A stretch of 64,000 nt of DNA from Paenibacillus pinistramenti (GTDB lineage: Bacteria > Bacillota > Bacilli > Paenibacillales > Paenibacillaceae), in assembly GCF_005869875.1 (NCBI RefSeq), contig NZ_VAWG01000005.1, positions 164,532-228,531 on the forward strand. The letters run 5' to 3'. This document shows, piece after piece, positions 46,036 to 53,258 of the stretch (the stretch's first letter is position 1; each line of letters starts with the position of its first letter). The position numbers were made by a program, and so were the translations under genes. The notes beneath the pieces are model-generated. The model made no database searches and had not been told where the DNA came from. It worked only from the letters and a program-made list of their open reading frames with translations.

Positions 46036-46866
46036 ATGGAACAAAGTCATAATTCAGCAGGACGCTTTCTGGTTATGGATACGTCAACGGCTATGCTGTG
46101 CACAGCCGTCATGGAAGGGGCCGCAGTGCTGGCCGAAAATAATCTGCTCGCGCAGCGGGGCCATGCCGAGCTGCTGATGCCCGCGGTGCGGGACGTGCTG
46201 CAGGCGTCGGGGACGAAGCAGCACGAGCTGAGCGGCATCATCGCCGGCGTCGGACCCGGCTCATATACGGGCATCCGCATCGCGGTTGCCGCAGGCAAAA
46301 GCCTGGCCTGGTCGCTCGGCATTCCGGTCGTCGGCATCTCCAGCCTGGAGATGCTGGGACTCGGAGCCTGGGCGCAGGGCGCAGGCCTTGCCGCCGGGGA
46401 TCTCCTGGCGGCAGCGGAAGGCCGCGAAGCTGCCCCGGCCACCGGGGCGGCTTCTGCGGCGGAGTGGGTCGTGCCGCTGATGGATGCGCGGCGCGGCCAG
46501 GTCTACACGGCGCTGTTTGAAACAGCGCCGGGCATTATGCCCCGCCGGCTGGAGCCGGACGGCATCCGCCAGATGGCGGACTGGACGGCAAGCCTGGCGG
46601 CTCTTTGGTCCGCGCTTCCGCCGGAAGTGCGGCCTTCCGCGGTGACGCTGGCCGGCGACGCGGACAAGCATGCAGCGACCGCAGAACTGCTGCGGCCGCT
46701 GCTCGGTGATGCGCTGCGCATCACCGAATACGCGCCCCAGGGCGCGTGGGGCGGGCTGCTGGGCGCGGCCCGCCTGCTTCGCGGGGAGCATGGCGACCCG
46801 CATCAACTGCAGCCGAATTATACCCAACTGACTGAAGCCGAAGTCAACAAACTTCAGGGATTGTAA
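46036..46866 (+). CDS. tsaB: tRNA t6A biosynthesis protein TsaB
   Basis: A 276-residue ASKHA-fold scaffold of the t6A complex. Family landmarks: LVMDTSTAMLCTAVM at the N-terminus, HAELLMPAVRDVL and IIAGVGPGSYTGIRIAVAAG. An Ala-rich insert near residues 115-140 makes it longer than the usual 220-230 residues. It dimerises with TsaD and recruits TsaE. Tightly packed between tsaE and rimI. Confidence 0.93.
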   Translation: MEQSHNSAGRFLVMDTSTAMLCTAVMEGAAVLAENNLLAQRGHAELLMPAVRDVLQASGTKQHELSGIIAGVGPGSYTGIRIAVAAGKSLAWSLGIPVVGISSLEMLGLGAWAQGAGLAAGDLLAAAEGREAAPATGAASAAEWVVPLMDARRGQVYTALFETAPGIMPRRLEPDGIRQMADWTASLAALWSALPPEVRPSAVTLAGDADKHAATAELLRPLLGDALRITEYAPQGAWGGLLGAARLLRGEHGDPHQLQPNYTQLTEAEVNKLQGL

Positions 46867-46878
46867 GGAGGGGAACTG

Positions 46879-47499
46879 ATGGAGAGCGAGAAGAGACCGG
46901 ATAACCAGATACAATCAGATAACCAGATACAATCAGATAATCAGATACAACCGGATAACGGGATCAAACCGGATGACGCGAGCAGTCCGGATCACGTGGT
47001 GCCTAAGGATGAAATTGTGTTCCGCCCGATGCTGATGGACGATATCCCCGATATTATGGTGATTGAGCATGAATCCTTCACCCTGCCATGGTCGAGCGAC
47101 GCTTTCCGCAACGAGCTGACGCATAATCAGTTTGCCCGCTACCTGGTCATGGAGCGGAACGGCGCCCCAGTCGGGTATGCGGGGATGTGGACAGTCCTTG
47201 ACGAAGCGCATATTACGAACATTGCGGTAAGAACGGCCCACAGGGGCCGGCGGCTTGGCGAGCTGCTGCTGCGCCAGCTGATGACCTATGCCTGGGAGCT
47301 CGGGATGATCCGGATGACCCTGGAGGTCAGAGTGTCCAACCATGTCGCACAATCGCTGTATGAGAAGCTGGGCTTCCGCGGCATCGGCATGCGCAAAGGA
47401 TACTATTCGGATAACGGGGAAGATGCACTGATTATGTGGTGCGATTTATCGGACAGGATGACAGCTGAAGGCGGCAGGGAAGGAAGCGAAACCAAGTGA
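46879..47499 (+). CDS. rimI: Ribosomal protein N-acetyltransferase RimI
   Basis: A 206-residue GNAT acetyltransferase. The first 45 residues are an odd polar tail built of DNQIQS/DNQIQP repeats; the catalytic domain begins at IVFRPMLMDDIPDIMVIEHESF. The acetyl-CoA loop is RTAHRGRRLGELLLRQL, and C-terminal family motifs (LEVRVSNHVAQSLYEKLGF) are clear. It probably acetylates ribosomal protein S18 and perhaps other N-termini. It overlaps tsaD by 4 nt. The repeat tail is absent from ordinary RimI proteins. Confidence 0.92.
   Translation: MESEKRPDNQIQSDNQIQSDNQIQPDNGIKPDDASSPDHVVPKDEIVFRPMLMDDIPDIMVIEHESFTLPWSSDAFRNELTHNQFARYLVMERNGAPVGYAGMWTVLDEAHITNIAVRTAHRGRRLGELLLRQLMTYAWELGMIRMTLEVRVSNHVAQSLYEKLGFRGIGMRKGYYSDNGEDALIMWCDLSDRMTAEGGREGSETK
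46907..46960 (+). repeat. Three in-frame 18-bp repeats in rimI
   Basis: The unit GATAACCAGATACAATCA is repeated about three times near the 5' end of rimI and encodes DNQIQS units. As a multiple of three, copy changes would lengthen or shorten the N-terminal tail without breaking the frame. Confidence 0.8.
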
Positions 47500-48587
47500 C
47501 AGAGCCGAAATTAGATTTGACGGTATTGAATTTGAATGGAAATGAGGCAGCCGGAGCCGGGCCAGACGGTGACTGCTGCATACTGGCGGTGGAGACAAGC
47601 TGCGATGAGACCTCGGCTGCCGTCATCAAAAATGGCCGCGAAGTGCTGAGCAACGTCATCTCCAGCCAGATCGACACGCACCGGGCGTTTGGCGGCGTAG
47701 TGCCGGAGGTGGCTTCGCGCAAGCACGTCGAGGTAATCACCCTCATTATGGAGGAGGCGCTGGAGAAGGCCGGCATCGCCCCTTCTGACCTGTCGGCCAT
47801 AGCGGTGACGCAGGGCCCGGGCCTGGTCGGCGCGCTGCTCGTGGGCGTAGTTGCGGCCAAAAGCATGGCTTTCGCCCTGGACAAGCCGCTGATCGCAACA
47901 CATCATATTGCCGGCCACATTTATGCCAACAGACTCGTCAAGGAGCTCCAGTATCCGTGCATGGCGCTCGTTGTCTCCGGCGGACATACCGAGCTTGTCC
48001 TGATGGAGCGTGAAGGCAGCTTCAAGCTGATCGGGCGGACCCGGGACGATGCGGTTGGCGAGGCATACGACAAGGTGGCCCGTGCGATCGGGTATCCGTA
48101 TCCCGGCGGTCCCTTTGTAGACAAGGCTGCATTAGAATCGCCGACAGCGGAGGAGCTGCCGCGGGTCTGGCTGGAGCCGGATTCCTACGATTTCAGCTTC
48201 AGCGGCTTGAAGTCGGCGGTGCTCAATCTGGTGAACCGCAGCAAAATGAAGGGCGAATTGCCGGATTACGGCGCCATTGCCCGCGGGTTCCAGGAATCCG
48301 TGATCGAGGTCCTGGTTGAAAAAGCCATCCGCGCCGTCCGCGCCACCTCGGCGCGGCAGCTGCTGCTTTGCGGCGGAGTCGCCGCAAACAGAGGACTCCG
48401 CGCCGCATTGACAGAGCGCTGCGAGCGCGAAGGCGTGGAGCTGATCATTCCGCCCCACGCCTACTGCACCGACAACGCCGCGATGATCGGCGCCGCGGCT
48501 TACCTCAAATGGCAATCCGGCGAGTTCGCGGATTTGTCCCTGAAAGCCGACCCCGGCCTCTCCCTGGAGGCCTGGTCGGTCAAATAA
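47496..48587 (+). CDS. tsaD: tRNA N6-threonylcarbamoyltransferase TsaD
   Basis: A 363-residue enzyme that transfers threonylcarbamoyl to A37 of ANN-decoding tRNAs. It starts at GTG 47496, overlapping the rimI stop by 4 nt. The N-terminal ASKHA segment (ILAVETSCDETSAAVIKNG), the iron-binding HxxxH motif (THHIAGHIYANRL) and LVVSGGHTEL are present. It was long annotated gcp. Last gene of the operon, followed by a terminator. Confidence 0.96.
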   Translation: MTEPKLDLTVLNLNGNEAAGAGPDGDCCILAVETSCDETSAAVIKNGREVLSNVISSQIDTHRAFGGVVPEVASRKHVEVITLIMEEALEKAGIAPSDLSAIAVTQGPGLVGALLVGVVAAKSMAFALDKPLIATHHIAGHIYANRLVKELQYPCMALVVSGGHTELVLMEREGSFKLIGRTRDDAVGEAYDKVARAIGYPYPGGPFVDKAALESPTAEELPRVWLEPDSYDFSFSGLKSAVLNLVNRSKMKGELPDYGAIARGFQESVIEVLVEKAIRAVRATSARQLLLCGGVAANRGLRAALTERCEREGVELIIPPHAYCTDNAAMIGAAAYLKWQSGEFADLSLKADPGLSLEAWSVK

Positions 48588-48593
48588 TGGATT

Positions 48594-48634
48594 CACCCGC
48601 CGTTTTACCAGGCGGGTGTTTTTATTTTTTTCAA
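48594..48634 (+). terminator. Terminator of the tsa operon
   Basis: CACCCGCC (48594-48601) pairs with GGCGGGTG (48611-48618), then TTTTTATTTTTTT. Confidence 0.92.
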
Positions 48635-48701
48635 ATTGACATAAGCCAAAGCGCGGCATCACAATAAAGATCAATAGACAGAAGGAAAAGGGGGGACGGG
48701 A

Positions 48702-49640
48702 GTGAAGATCGAAAAACCATTATCCCGGCTCTACACCTACGCCTGCCATGAGGATGAGCGTGAGCTGTGCAGGCTGGAGCTGCGCTCCCTGCTTGGCGCG
48801 GAGCCGGAAAGCCGGCATGTGGAGAGCGGAATCGGAATTAACCCGGACCGGAGTCCGTTTCTGCATGAAAGGCTGGACATCCTGATGGAAGGGGACAGCC
48901 TGGAAGAGATTGAAGCCCAGACAGGCGGGCTGGAGCTGGGGGATTCCACCTTCAAGCTGCGTTATCTGGATGCAGACCGCACAGAGACCTATGAAGGCAA
49001 GCGGGCGGTAGAACGCCGGATTGGCGCGGGGATCCGCGGCAAAGCGGAAATGAAGCGGCCGGACCGTCTGCTTGGCCTAGCTTATTCCCGGGGCCGCTGG
49101 GTGCTGGGCGACTGCATCACGCAAGAGTCCGTCTGGCTGAAGCACAACGAGAAGCCCCGCCAGTATTCGACTGCGCTCAGCACCCGCGTGGCCCGCGCTG
49201 CCGTCAATATCGCCATGCCGGAGCCGGAAGGCTTAAAGCTGCTCGATCCCTGCTGCGGCATCGGCACCGTGCTGATTGAGGCTTTATCCATGGGCATCAG
49301 CATTCAGGGCTTTGATATTAATCCCCTTGCGGTGCAGGGCGCGCGCGAGAATCTGCGGCATTTTGGAATGTCGGAGGAGGCTGCTGCGCTAGGAGACATG
49401 CGCCGCCTGGAAGGGCGTTACGACGCGCTGATTCTGGACCTGCCTTATAATCTCTGCTCGGTGCTGCCCCTTGAGGAATTAGACGAAATGCTCTGCAGCG
49501 CCCGGAGGCTGGCGGCTAAAGTCGTTATTTTAACGACGGAGGAGATCAGGCCTTCGCTTCAGAGGGCCGGGTATGAAATTGCCGGCTTCTGCAATATTTA
49601 TAAGGGCCGGTTCAAGAGACAGCTTTTTTTATGCCGGTGA
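48702..49640 (+). CDS. TRM11/THUMP-like RNA methyltransferase
   Basis: A 312-residue SAM-dependent methyltransferase of the TRM11/RlmL type. It starts at GTG 48702 after a G-rich ribosome site. The C-terminal half carries the SAM motif LLDPCCGIGTVLIEAL, and motif IV is LDLPYNLCS (N/DPPY-like), indicating N- or C-directed base methylation. The N-terminal half is a divergent RNA-binding domain. The RNA target is probably tRNA (m2G) but is not provable here. Its stop codon lies within a 15-bp tandem duplication. Confidence 0.87.
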   Translation: MKIEKPLSRLYTYACHEDERELCRLELRSLLGAEPESRHVESGIGINPDRSPFLHERLDILMEGDSLEEIEAQTGGLELGDSTFKLRYLDADRTETYEGKRAVERRIGAGIRGKAEMKRPDRLLGLAYSRGRWVLGDCITQESVWLKHNEKPRQYSTALSTRVARAAVNIAMPEPEGLKLLDPCCGIGTVLIEALSMGISIQGFDINPLAVQGARENLRHFGMSEEAAALGDMRRLEGRYDALILDLPYNLCSVLPLEELDEMLCSARRLAAKVVILTTEEIRPSLQRAGYEIAGFCNIYKGRFKRQLFLCR

Positions 49641-49671
49641 ATTATATGCCGGTGAATTATATGCCGATGAA
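49631..49671 (+). repeat. 15-bp tandem repeat across the methyltransferase stop codon
   Basis: ATGCCGGTGAATTAT occurs at 49631-49645 and 49646-49660, with a partial third copy; the TGA stop (49638-49640) is inside the first copy. Confidence 0.85.
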
Positions 49672-49762
49672 CCGGCGGCCAGGGCCCCTGCTCCAGGTTT
49701 GGTGGCGGGTGCCGTATTCGATATAATTGAGTCAGGGGAAGCCCGGGAAGGAGAAGTCTCGC

Positions 49763-50494
49763 ATGGATAGAATTGCTGTTATTTCGGATATTCACGGCAA
49801 TATGCCTGCCTTGAAGGCGGTGCTGAAGGACATCGGGGACAGAGGCATTACACGGATATTTTGTCTGGGCGATCTGGTCGGCAAAGGGCCGCATCCGGAT
49901 CTGGCCGTTGATTTGGTCAGGGAGAAATGCGAGATAATAGTCGCCGGCAACTGGGATGAATTCATCCGTGAGCCGAGCCAATTCGAGGCGGTGACGTGGA
50001 GCCAGGCGATTTTGGGTCCGGAGCGCATGGCTTACCTGGAATCGCTGCCCTTTTGCATCGAGTTTATGATGAGCGGGCGGCTGGTGCGGCTGTTTCACGC
50101 TTCTCCAAGAAGCCTGTACGAACGGATTTACCCTTGGGATGAAGAGGAGAAAAGGAAATCTCTGCTTGAGCCGTCAGAACACGGCATCATTCCTAAAACG
50201 GCCGACGTTGCCGGGTATGGCGACATTCATACGGCTTTCCTGCAGCATCTGGAGGGCGGGAAAACGCTTTTTAACGCGGGAAGCGTCGGCAATTCGCTGG
50301 ATATGATCCAGGCTTCCTATGTCATTATGGAAGGAATTTACGGGCAAGCGGAGCCTGCTCCGTTTGGGCTTCAGTTCGTGCGGGTTCCTTATGACGTGGA
50401 ACAGTCAATCCGCGAGGCGGAAGAACGGGGCATGCCTTTGATTGAGCCTTATGCGGTAGAGCTCAGAACGGGGCAGTACCGGGGCAAGAACTAA
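49763..50494 (+). CDS. Calcineurin-like metallophosphoesterase
   Basis: A 243-residue two-metal phosphoesterase. Start 49763 follows GGAAGGAG. Metal-binding motifs in order: ISDIHGNMPAL, FCLGDLVGKGP, VAGNWDEF, then a late GYGDIHTA. This layout fits the YfcE/MJ0936-like subgroup of unknown physiological substrate. It stands alone between terminators and repeats. A cyclic nucleotide or nucleotide phosphatase role is possible but undecided. Confidence 0.9.
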   Translation: MDRIAVISDIHGNMPALKAVLKDIGDRGITRIFCLGDLVGKGPHPDLAVDLVREKCEIIVAGNWDEFIREPSQFEAVTWSQAILGPERMAYLESLPFCIEFMMSGRLVRLFHASPRSLYERIYPWDEEEKRKSLLEPSEHGIIPKTADVAGYGDIHTAFLQHLEGGKTLFNAGSVGNSLDMIQASYVIMEGIYGQAEPAPFGLQFVRVPYDVEQSIREAEERGMPLIEPYAVELRTGQYRGKN

Positions 50495-50536
50495 TGCCTG
50501 ACAATCGCCTGACAATTTAGATAGGTTAAAATTAAT

Positions 50537-50577
50537 AGAGATGCGTATCCGGCTTTCCGGGCGCATCTCTTTTTTTC
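50537..50577 (+). terminator. Terminator of the phosphoesterase gene
   Basis: AGAGATGCG pairs with CGCATCTCT around an inner CCGG/CCGG pair, followed by TTTTTTT. Confidence 0.9.
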
Positions 50578-50596
50578 GCTTCATAAACTATAAACT

Positions 50597-50634
50597 CGCA
50601 GCTATAATCCGCAGCTATAATCCGCAGCTATAAC
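50597..50634 (-). repeat. 13-bp tandem repeat across the MFS gene stop codon
   Basis: CGCAGCTATAATC occurs at 50597, 50610 and, nearly, 50623. On the minus strand the TAG stop of the MFS gene (50628-50630) is in the gene-proximal copy. Confidence 0.82.
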
Positions 50635-51944
50635 TCCGCCGCAGACTGGGAGCTGCGGGACGGCGACGGCGTGGGCGAGGTTCTGCGGAACATGAAGAAA
50701 TACAGCAGCGAAGCGGCGACGTACAGACAGCCGGTAATGCTGAACGTAATGGCATATCCCCAGTAGCTTCCGTGTTCGGTGACCAGCCGGGATTGGACCG
50801 GCCCCATTGTCGCCCAGCCCAGCATAAAGGCCGTCTGCGTAAGCGAATTGGCGATGCCCCGCTTGTTGTCGCCGACCCGGTCAATCATGATAGAGGACTG
50901 GATTGGATTAGCTGCATTCATCAGCGCCTGGCGGAAGAGAAAGCTTACAGCGGCAACCGCAAACCAGTGGGTATAACCGGTCAGCAGCAGAAACGGCAGG
51001 GACAGCATTTGAAAAATCACGACCGCCCGGACTTGTCCCACCTTTCGGGCCAAAGTAGGGCCGATCAGCATGGATACAATCGTCATCACCTGTCCAAGCG
51101 AGATCAGAATTCCCATCAAAGACAGCGATGCCGAGAAACGGTTCGTAAAATAAAGGTTCAGGTATGGCACCACAAGCCCTGAGCCGAACCCGATCAGCAG
51201 CTGAGCCAGCACGAACTTGCCGATCATCCGGTATTCTTCAATGGTCTGGCGCGTCTGGCCCGTCTGGGTCAGGATCAGGACGTCCTCCTGCTTAGTTGAA
51301 GCTCCTGCCGCGCTCCCTGCGGCTTTGCCTTCGCGCACAAACAGCATCGGGATAAAAGCGGCCAGCGTTGCGCCCCCGCCAATGGCGAGTACGATCTGCA
51401 GGCTGGAGAGCCGGCTGAGCCCGAAAGCCTGAAGGCCGTCTGCCAGGAAACCTCCGCCCATGCTGCCGATAACCTGGGAGGCTAATACAAGCGAGGAGAA
51501 ATAACTGAACATTTTCAGGCGCTGCTTGGGAGTCACCGTCTCGGCCAGAAACGGAATGGCCAATACTTGAAAGAAGGAGGCAAACAAGCCGGTAACAACG
51601 GCAAGTCCGAGCAGACCCGTTTCGCCCGAAATAAAGGAACGGATCAGATAAGCAGCCCCGGTAAACAGGGCGCCTATGATCAAAATTTTTCTGCGGCTGG
51701 CCCGGTCACCCCAAATACCGATCGGCACAAACAGCAGCGCCGTAGCAAGGGACTGGATGCTGACGACCCGGCCGTTCATGGCATCGCCGTACCCCAGCGC
51801 CTGGATATATAAATTATAAAGGACACCAAACATGCCGGTGCCGATTTGATACAGGATATTGGCGAGGAAAAATAACTTGATGTTGCTGGGCCAGCTCTTC
51901 AGCTCCCATCTGACAGATTGGACAAAACGCATGCAGGCAAGCAC
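50628..51944 (-). CDS. Major facilitator superfamily transporter
   Basis: A 438-residue, 12-helix transporter. The loop between helices 2 and 3 holds the MFS signature (GIWGDRASRRKILIIG). A hydrophilic central loop near residues 205-230 divides the halves. Typical of drug or metabolite efflux transporters of Paenibacillus; the substrate cannot be read. Transcribed alone to the left. Confidence 0.91.
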   Translation of the reverse strand: MLACMRFVQSVRWELKSWPSNIKLFFLANILYQIGTGMFGVLYNLYIQALGYGDAMNGRVVSIQSLATALLFVPIGIWGDRASRRKILIIGALFTGAAYLIRSFISGETGLLGLAVVTGLFASFFQVLAIPFLAETVTPKQRLKMFSYFSSLVLASQVIGSMGGGFLADGLQAFGLSRLSSLQIVLAIGGGATLAAFIPMLFVREGKAAGSAAGASTKQEDVLILTQTGQTRQTIEEYRMIGKFVLAQLLIGFGSGLVVPYLNLYFTNRFSASLSLMGILISLGQVMTIVSMLIGPTLARKVGQVRAVVIFQMLSLPFLLLTGYTHWFAVAAVSFLFRQALMNAANPIQSSIMIDRVGDNKRGIANSLTQTAFMLGWATMGPVQSRLVTEHGSYWGYAITFSITGCLYVAASLLYFFMFRRTSPTPSPSRSSQSAAEL

Positions 51945-52014
51945 CTCCGGTTGTTAACAGCTCTATTATTCTAGCATGATAAAGCCCGGGGAAGGAATGA
52001 TCTGGCCTGCAAAT

Positions 52015-52359
52015 CTATTTTGCGTGTTCAAAGTGAACGGAGATCAGCTCTTCGGAGGCCGTATCGAAACGGACATAAACGTAGACGCCAAACTCATGGC
52101 CCTTCTTTCTGAGCCACAGCTTAAACCGCTCTTCACTAACAGCAGGCGAAATGGAGTAGCGCCCCACATGGAGGTAGTCCAGGACAGAGGCTCCGTATTT
52201 GGCTTTTGCCTGCTGCACCGCTATCTGTCCCCACTTCGCATAAGAGGGATCGTCGGCATGGACGGCTGAGGAAGCCGGAAGGAAAGGGGCGAAGAAATGG
52301 ATAAACAGCGCGAGAACGCTGCATCTAAACAGAATGGTGAACAGGGGCATCATAGGCAT
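52015..52359 (-). CDS. Secreted DUF3889 / YqzG-YhdC-like protein
   Basis: A 114-residue protein with a cleavable signal peptide (cut near residue 35, ASSAVHA-DD) and a mature domain beginning DPSYAKWGQIAVQQAKAKYG, then VLDYLHVGR. This pattern matches the small secreted YqzG/YhdC family of Bacillales, whose function is unknown. The start follows AAAGGA with 9 nt spacing. No partner gene is obvious. Confidence 0.78.
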   Translation of the reverse strand: MPMMPLFTILFRCSVLALFIHFFAPFLPASSAVHADDPSYAKWGQIAVQQAKAKYGASVLDYLHVGRYSISPAVSEERFKLWLRKKGHEFGVYVYVRFDTASEELISVHFEHAK

Positions 52360-52434
52360 AAGATCATGTCCTTTCCCGGGAAGATTGAAATTCAGGAATA
52401 GGATGCGGTTTGGAAGGGAAAATCATACCAAATA

Positions 52435-52480
52435 AAAAGGCGCCCGGCCGCCAATAAGAATTGGCTTTCGAACGCCTTCC
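52435..52480 (-). terminator. Terminator of the rhodanese gene
   Basis: On the minus strand AAGGCG with CGCCTT encloses GCCAAT/ATTGGC, followed by TTTTATTT. Confidence 0.8.
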
Positions 52481-52486
52481 GCCATG

Positions 52487-52867
52487 CTATTTTCGTTCCA
52501 GCTGGTCCATGCCTGTGAAATCTTCAATGATGTTCTCCGGGCCGTCCACAACAGCTTTATCCCAGGCCAGCATACCGCCCTCGTAATTAAGAATGTTCGT
52601 GAACCCAAGCTCCTGAAAATACCGGGCGACATTCAGGCTGCGCTGTCCGCTGCGGCAAATGAACACATATTCCCGCTCTTTATCCATATCATCGGCATAT
52701 TCGGCGATTTCGCCCATTGGAATTAAAGGCACTGTGGGGATATGCCCTGCAATATACTCATAAGGCTCCCGTACATCAATAACAATCGTGCCGCGCACTT
52801 TATCGTCTAAGATCTGCTGCAGTTCATCTGCATCGACATGGGGAACGCCGTAAATCATTTTGCTCAT
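52487..52867 (-). CDS. Rhodanese-domain sulfurtransferase
   Basis: A 126-residue single-domain rhodanese. The active-site Cys lies in the loop VFICRSGQRSLNVA, and the domain start (IVIDVREPYEYIAGHIPT) is classic. It carries sulfane sulfur, for example in thiosulfate use or sulfur relay. It is transcribed away from the DnaA-box region. Context gives no partner. Confidence 0.92.
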   Translation of the reverse strand: MSKMIYGVPHVDADELQQILDDKVRGTIVIDVREPYEYIAGHIPTVPLIPMGEIAEYADDMDKEREYVFICRSGQRSLNVARYFQELGFTNILNYEGGMLAWDKAVVDGPENIIEDFTGMDQLERK

Positions 52868-52951
52868 GTTTCAGCACCTCTTCATAATTGGTATGCTTTT
52901 GCCTTCTATCTTTGCCTTCTATCATTGAAGGGTAATAACTGTTTGTCAAGG

Positions 52952-53210
52952 TGTGGACAAAATTATCCACATTTCAGCAGGATTCTGTGTGTAAATAAAA
53001 TGAAAGCATACCCAGCAAGGTTTTGTTTGAAACAGAAATTTGCCTGCGGTTATCCGCAATTTTTCTGTGAAAACTGTGGACAATGTGCATAACTTGGTGG
53101 ATAAAAATGTGACATCTCCGCAAAAGGTTGATTTTAGCGGAGTTTCGGCCGCTTAATGCCAAATAATTTACATCATTAATAACTGAATTTGTGGATAAGG
53201 CTGTGAATAA
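52952..53210 (+). other. DnaA-box cluster in a gene-free region between the rhodanese gene and ydiF
   Basis: The 390-bp gap 52868-53258 holds no gene. It contains four sites that match TTATNCACA exactly: 52963-52971 (plus strand), and on the minus strand 53084-53092, 53190-53198 and 53202-53210. Four more have one mismatch: 52952-52960, 53050-53058, 53075-53083 and 53096-53104. No dnaA or dnaN is nearby, so it is not oriC. In B. subtilis a DnaA-box cluster that restrains replication initiation lies between gcp (tsaD) and ydiF; here the cluster also abuts the 3' end of ydiF. Confidence 0.75.
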
Positions 53211-53258
53211 CGATTATGTCTAACTTTTGAAAATTTCCTGTGTTTTTATCGCCAGGCG

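Noticed and set aside
52868..53258. Origin of replication (oriC)
   Set aside because: DnaA boxes are dense, but dnaA, dnaN and an obvious AT-rich unwinding region with DnaA-trios are missing. A DnaA-box control cluster fits better.
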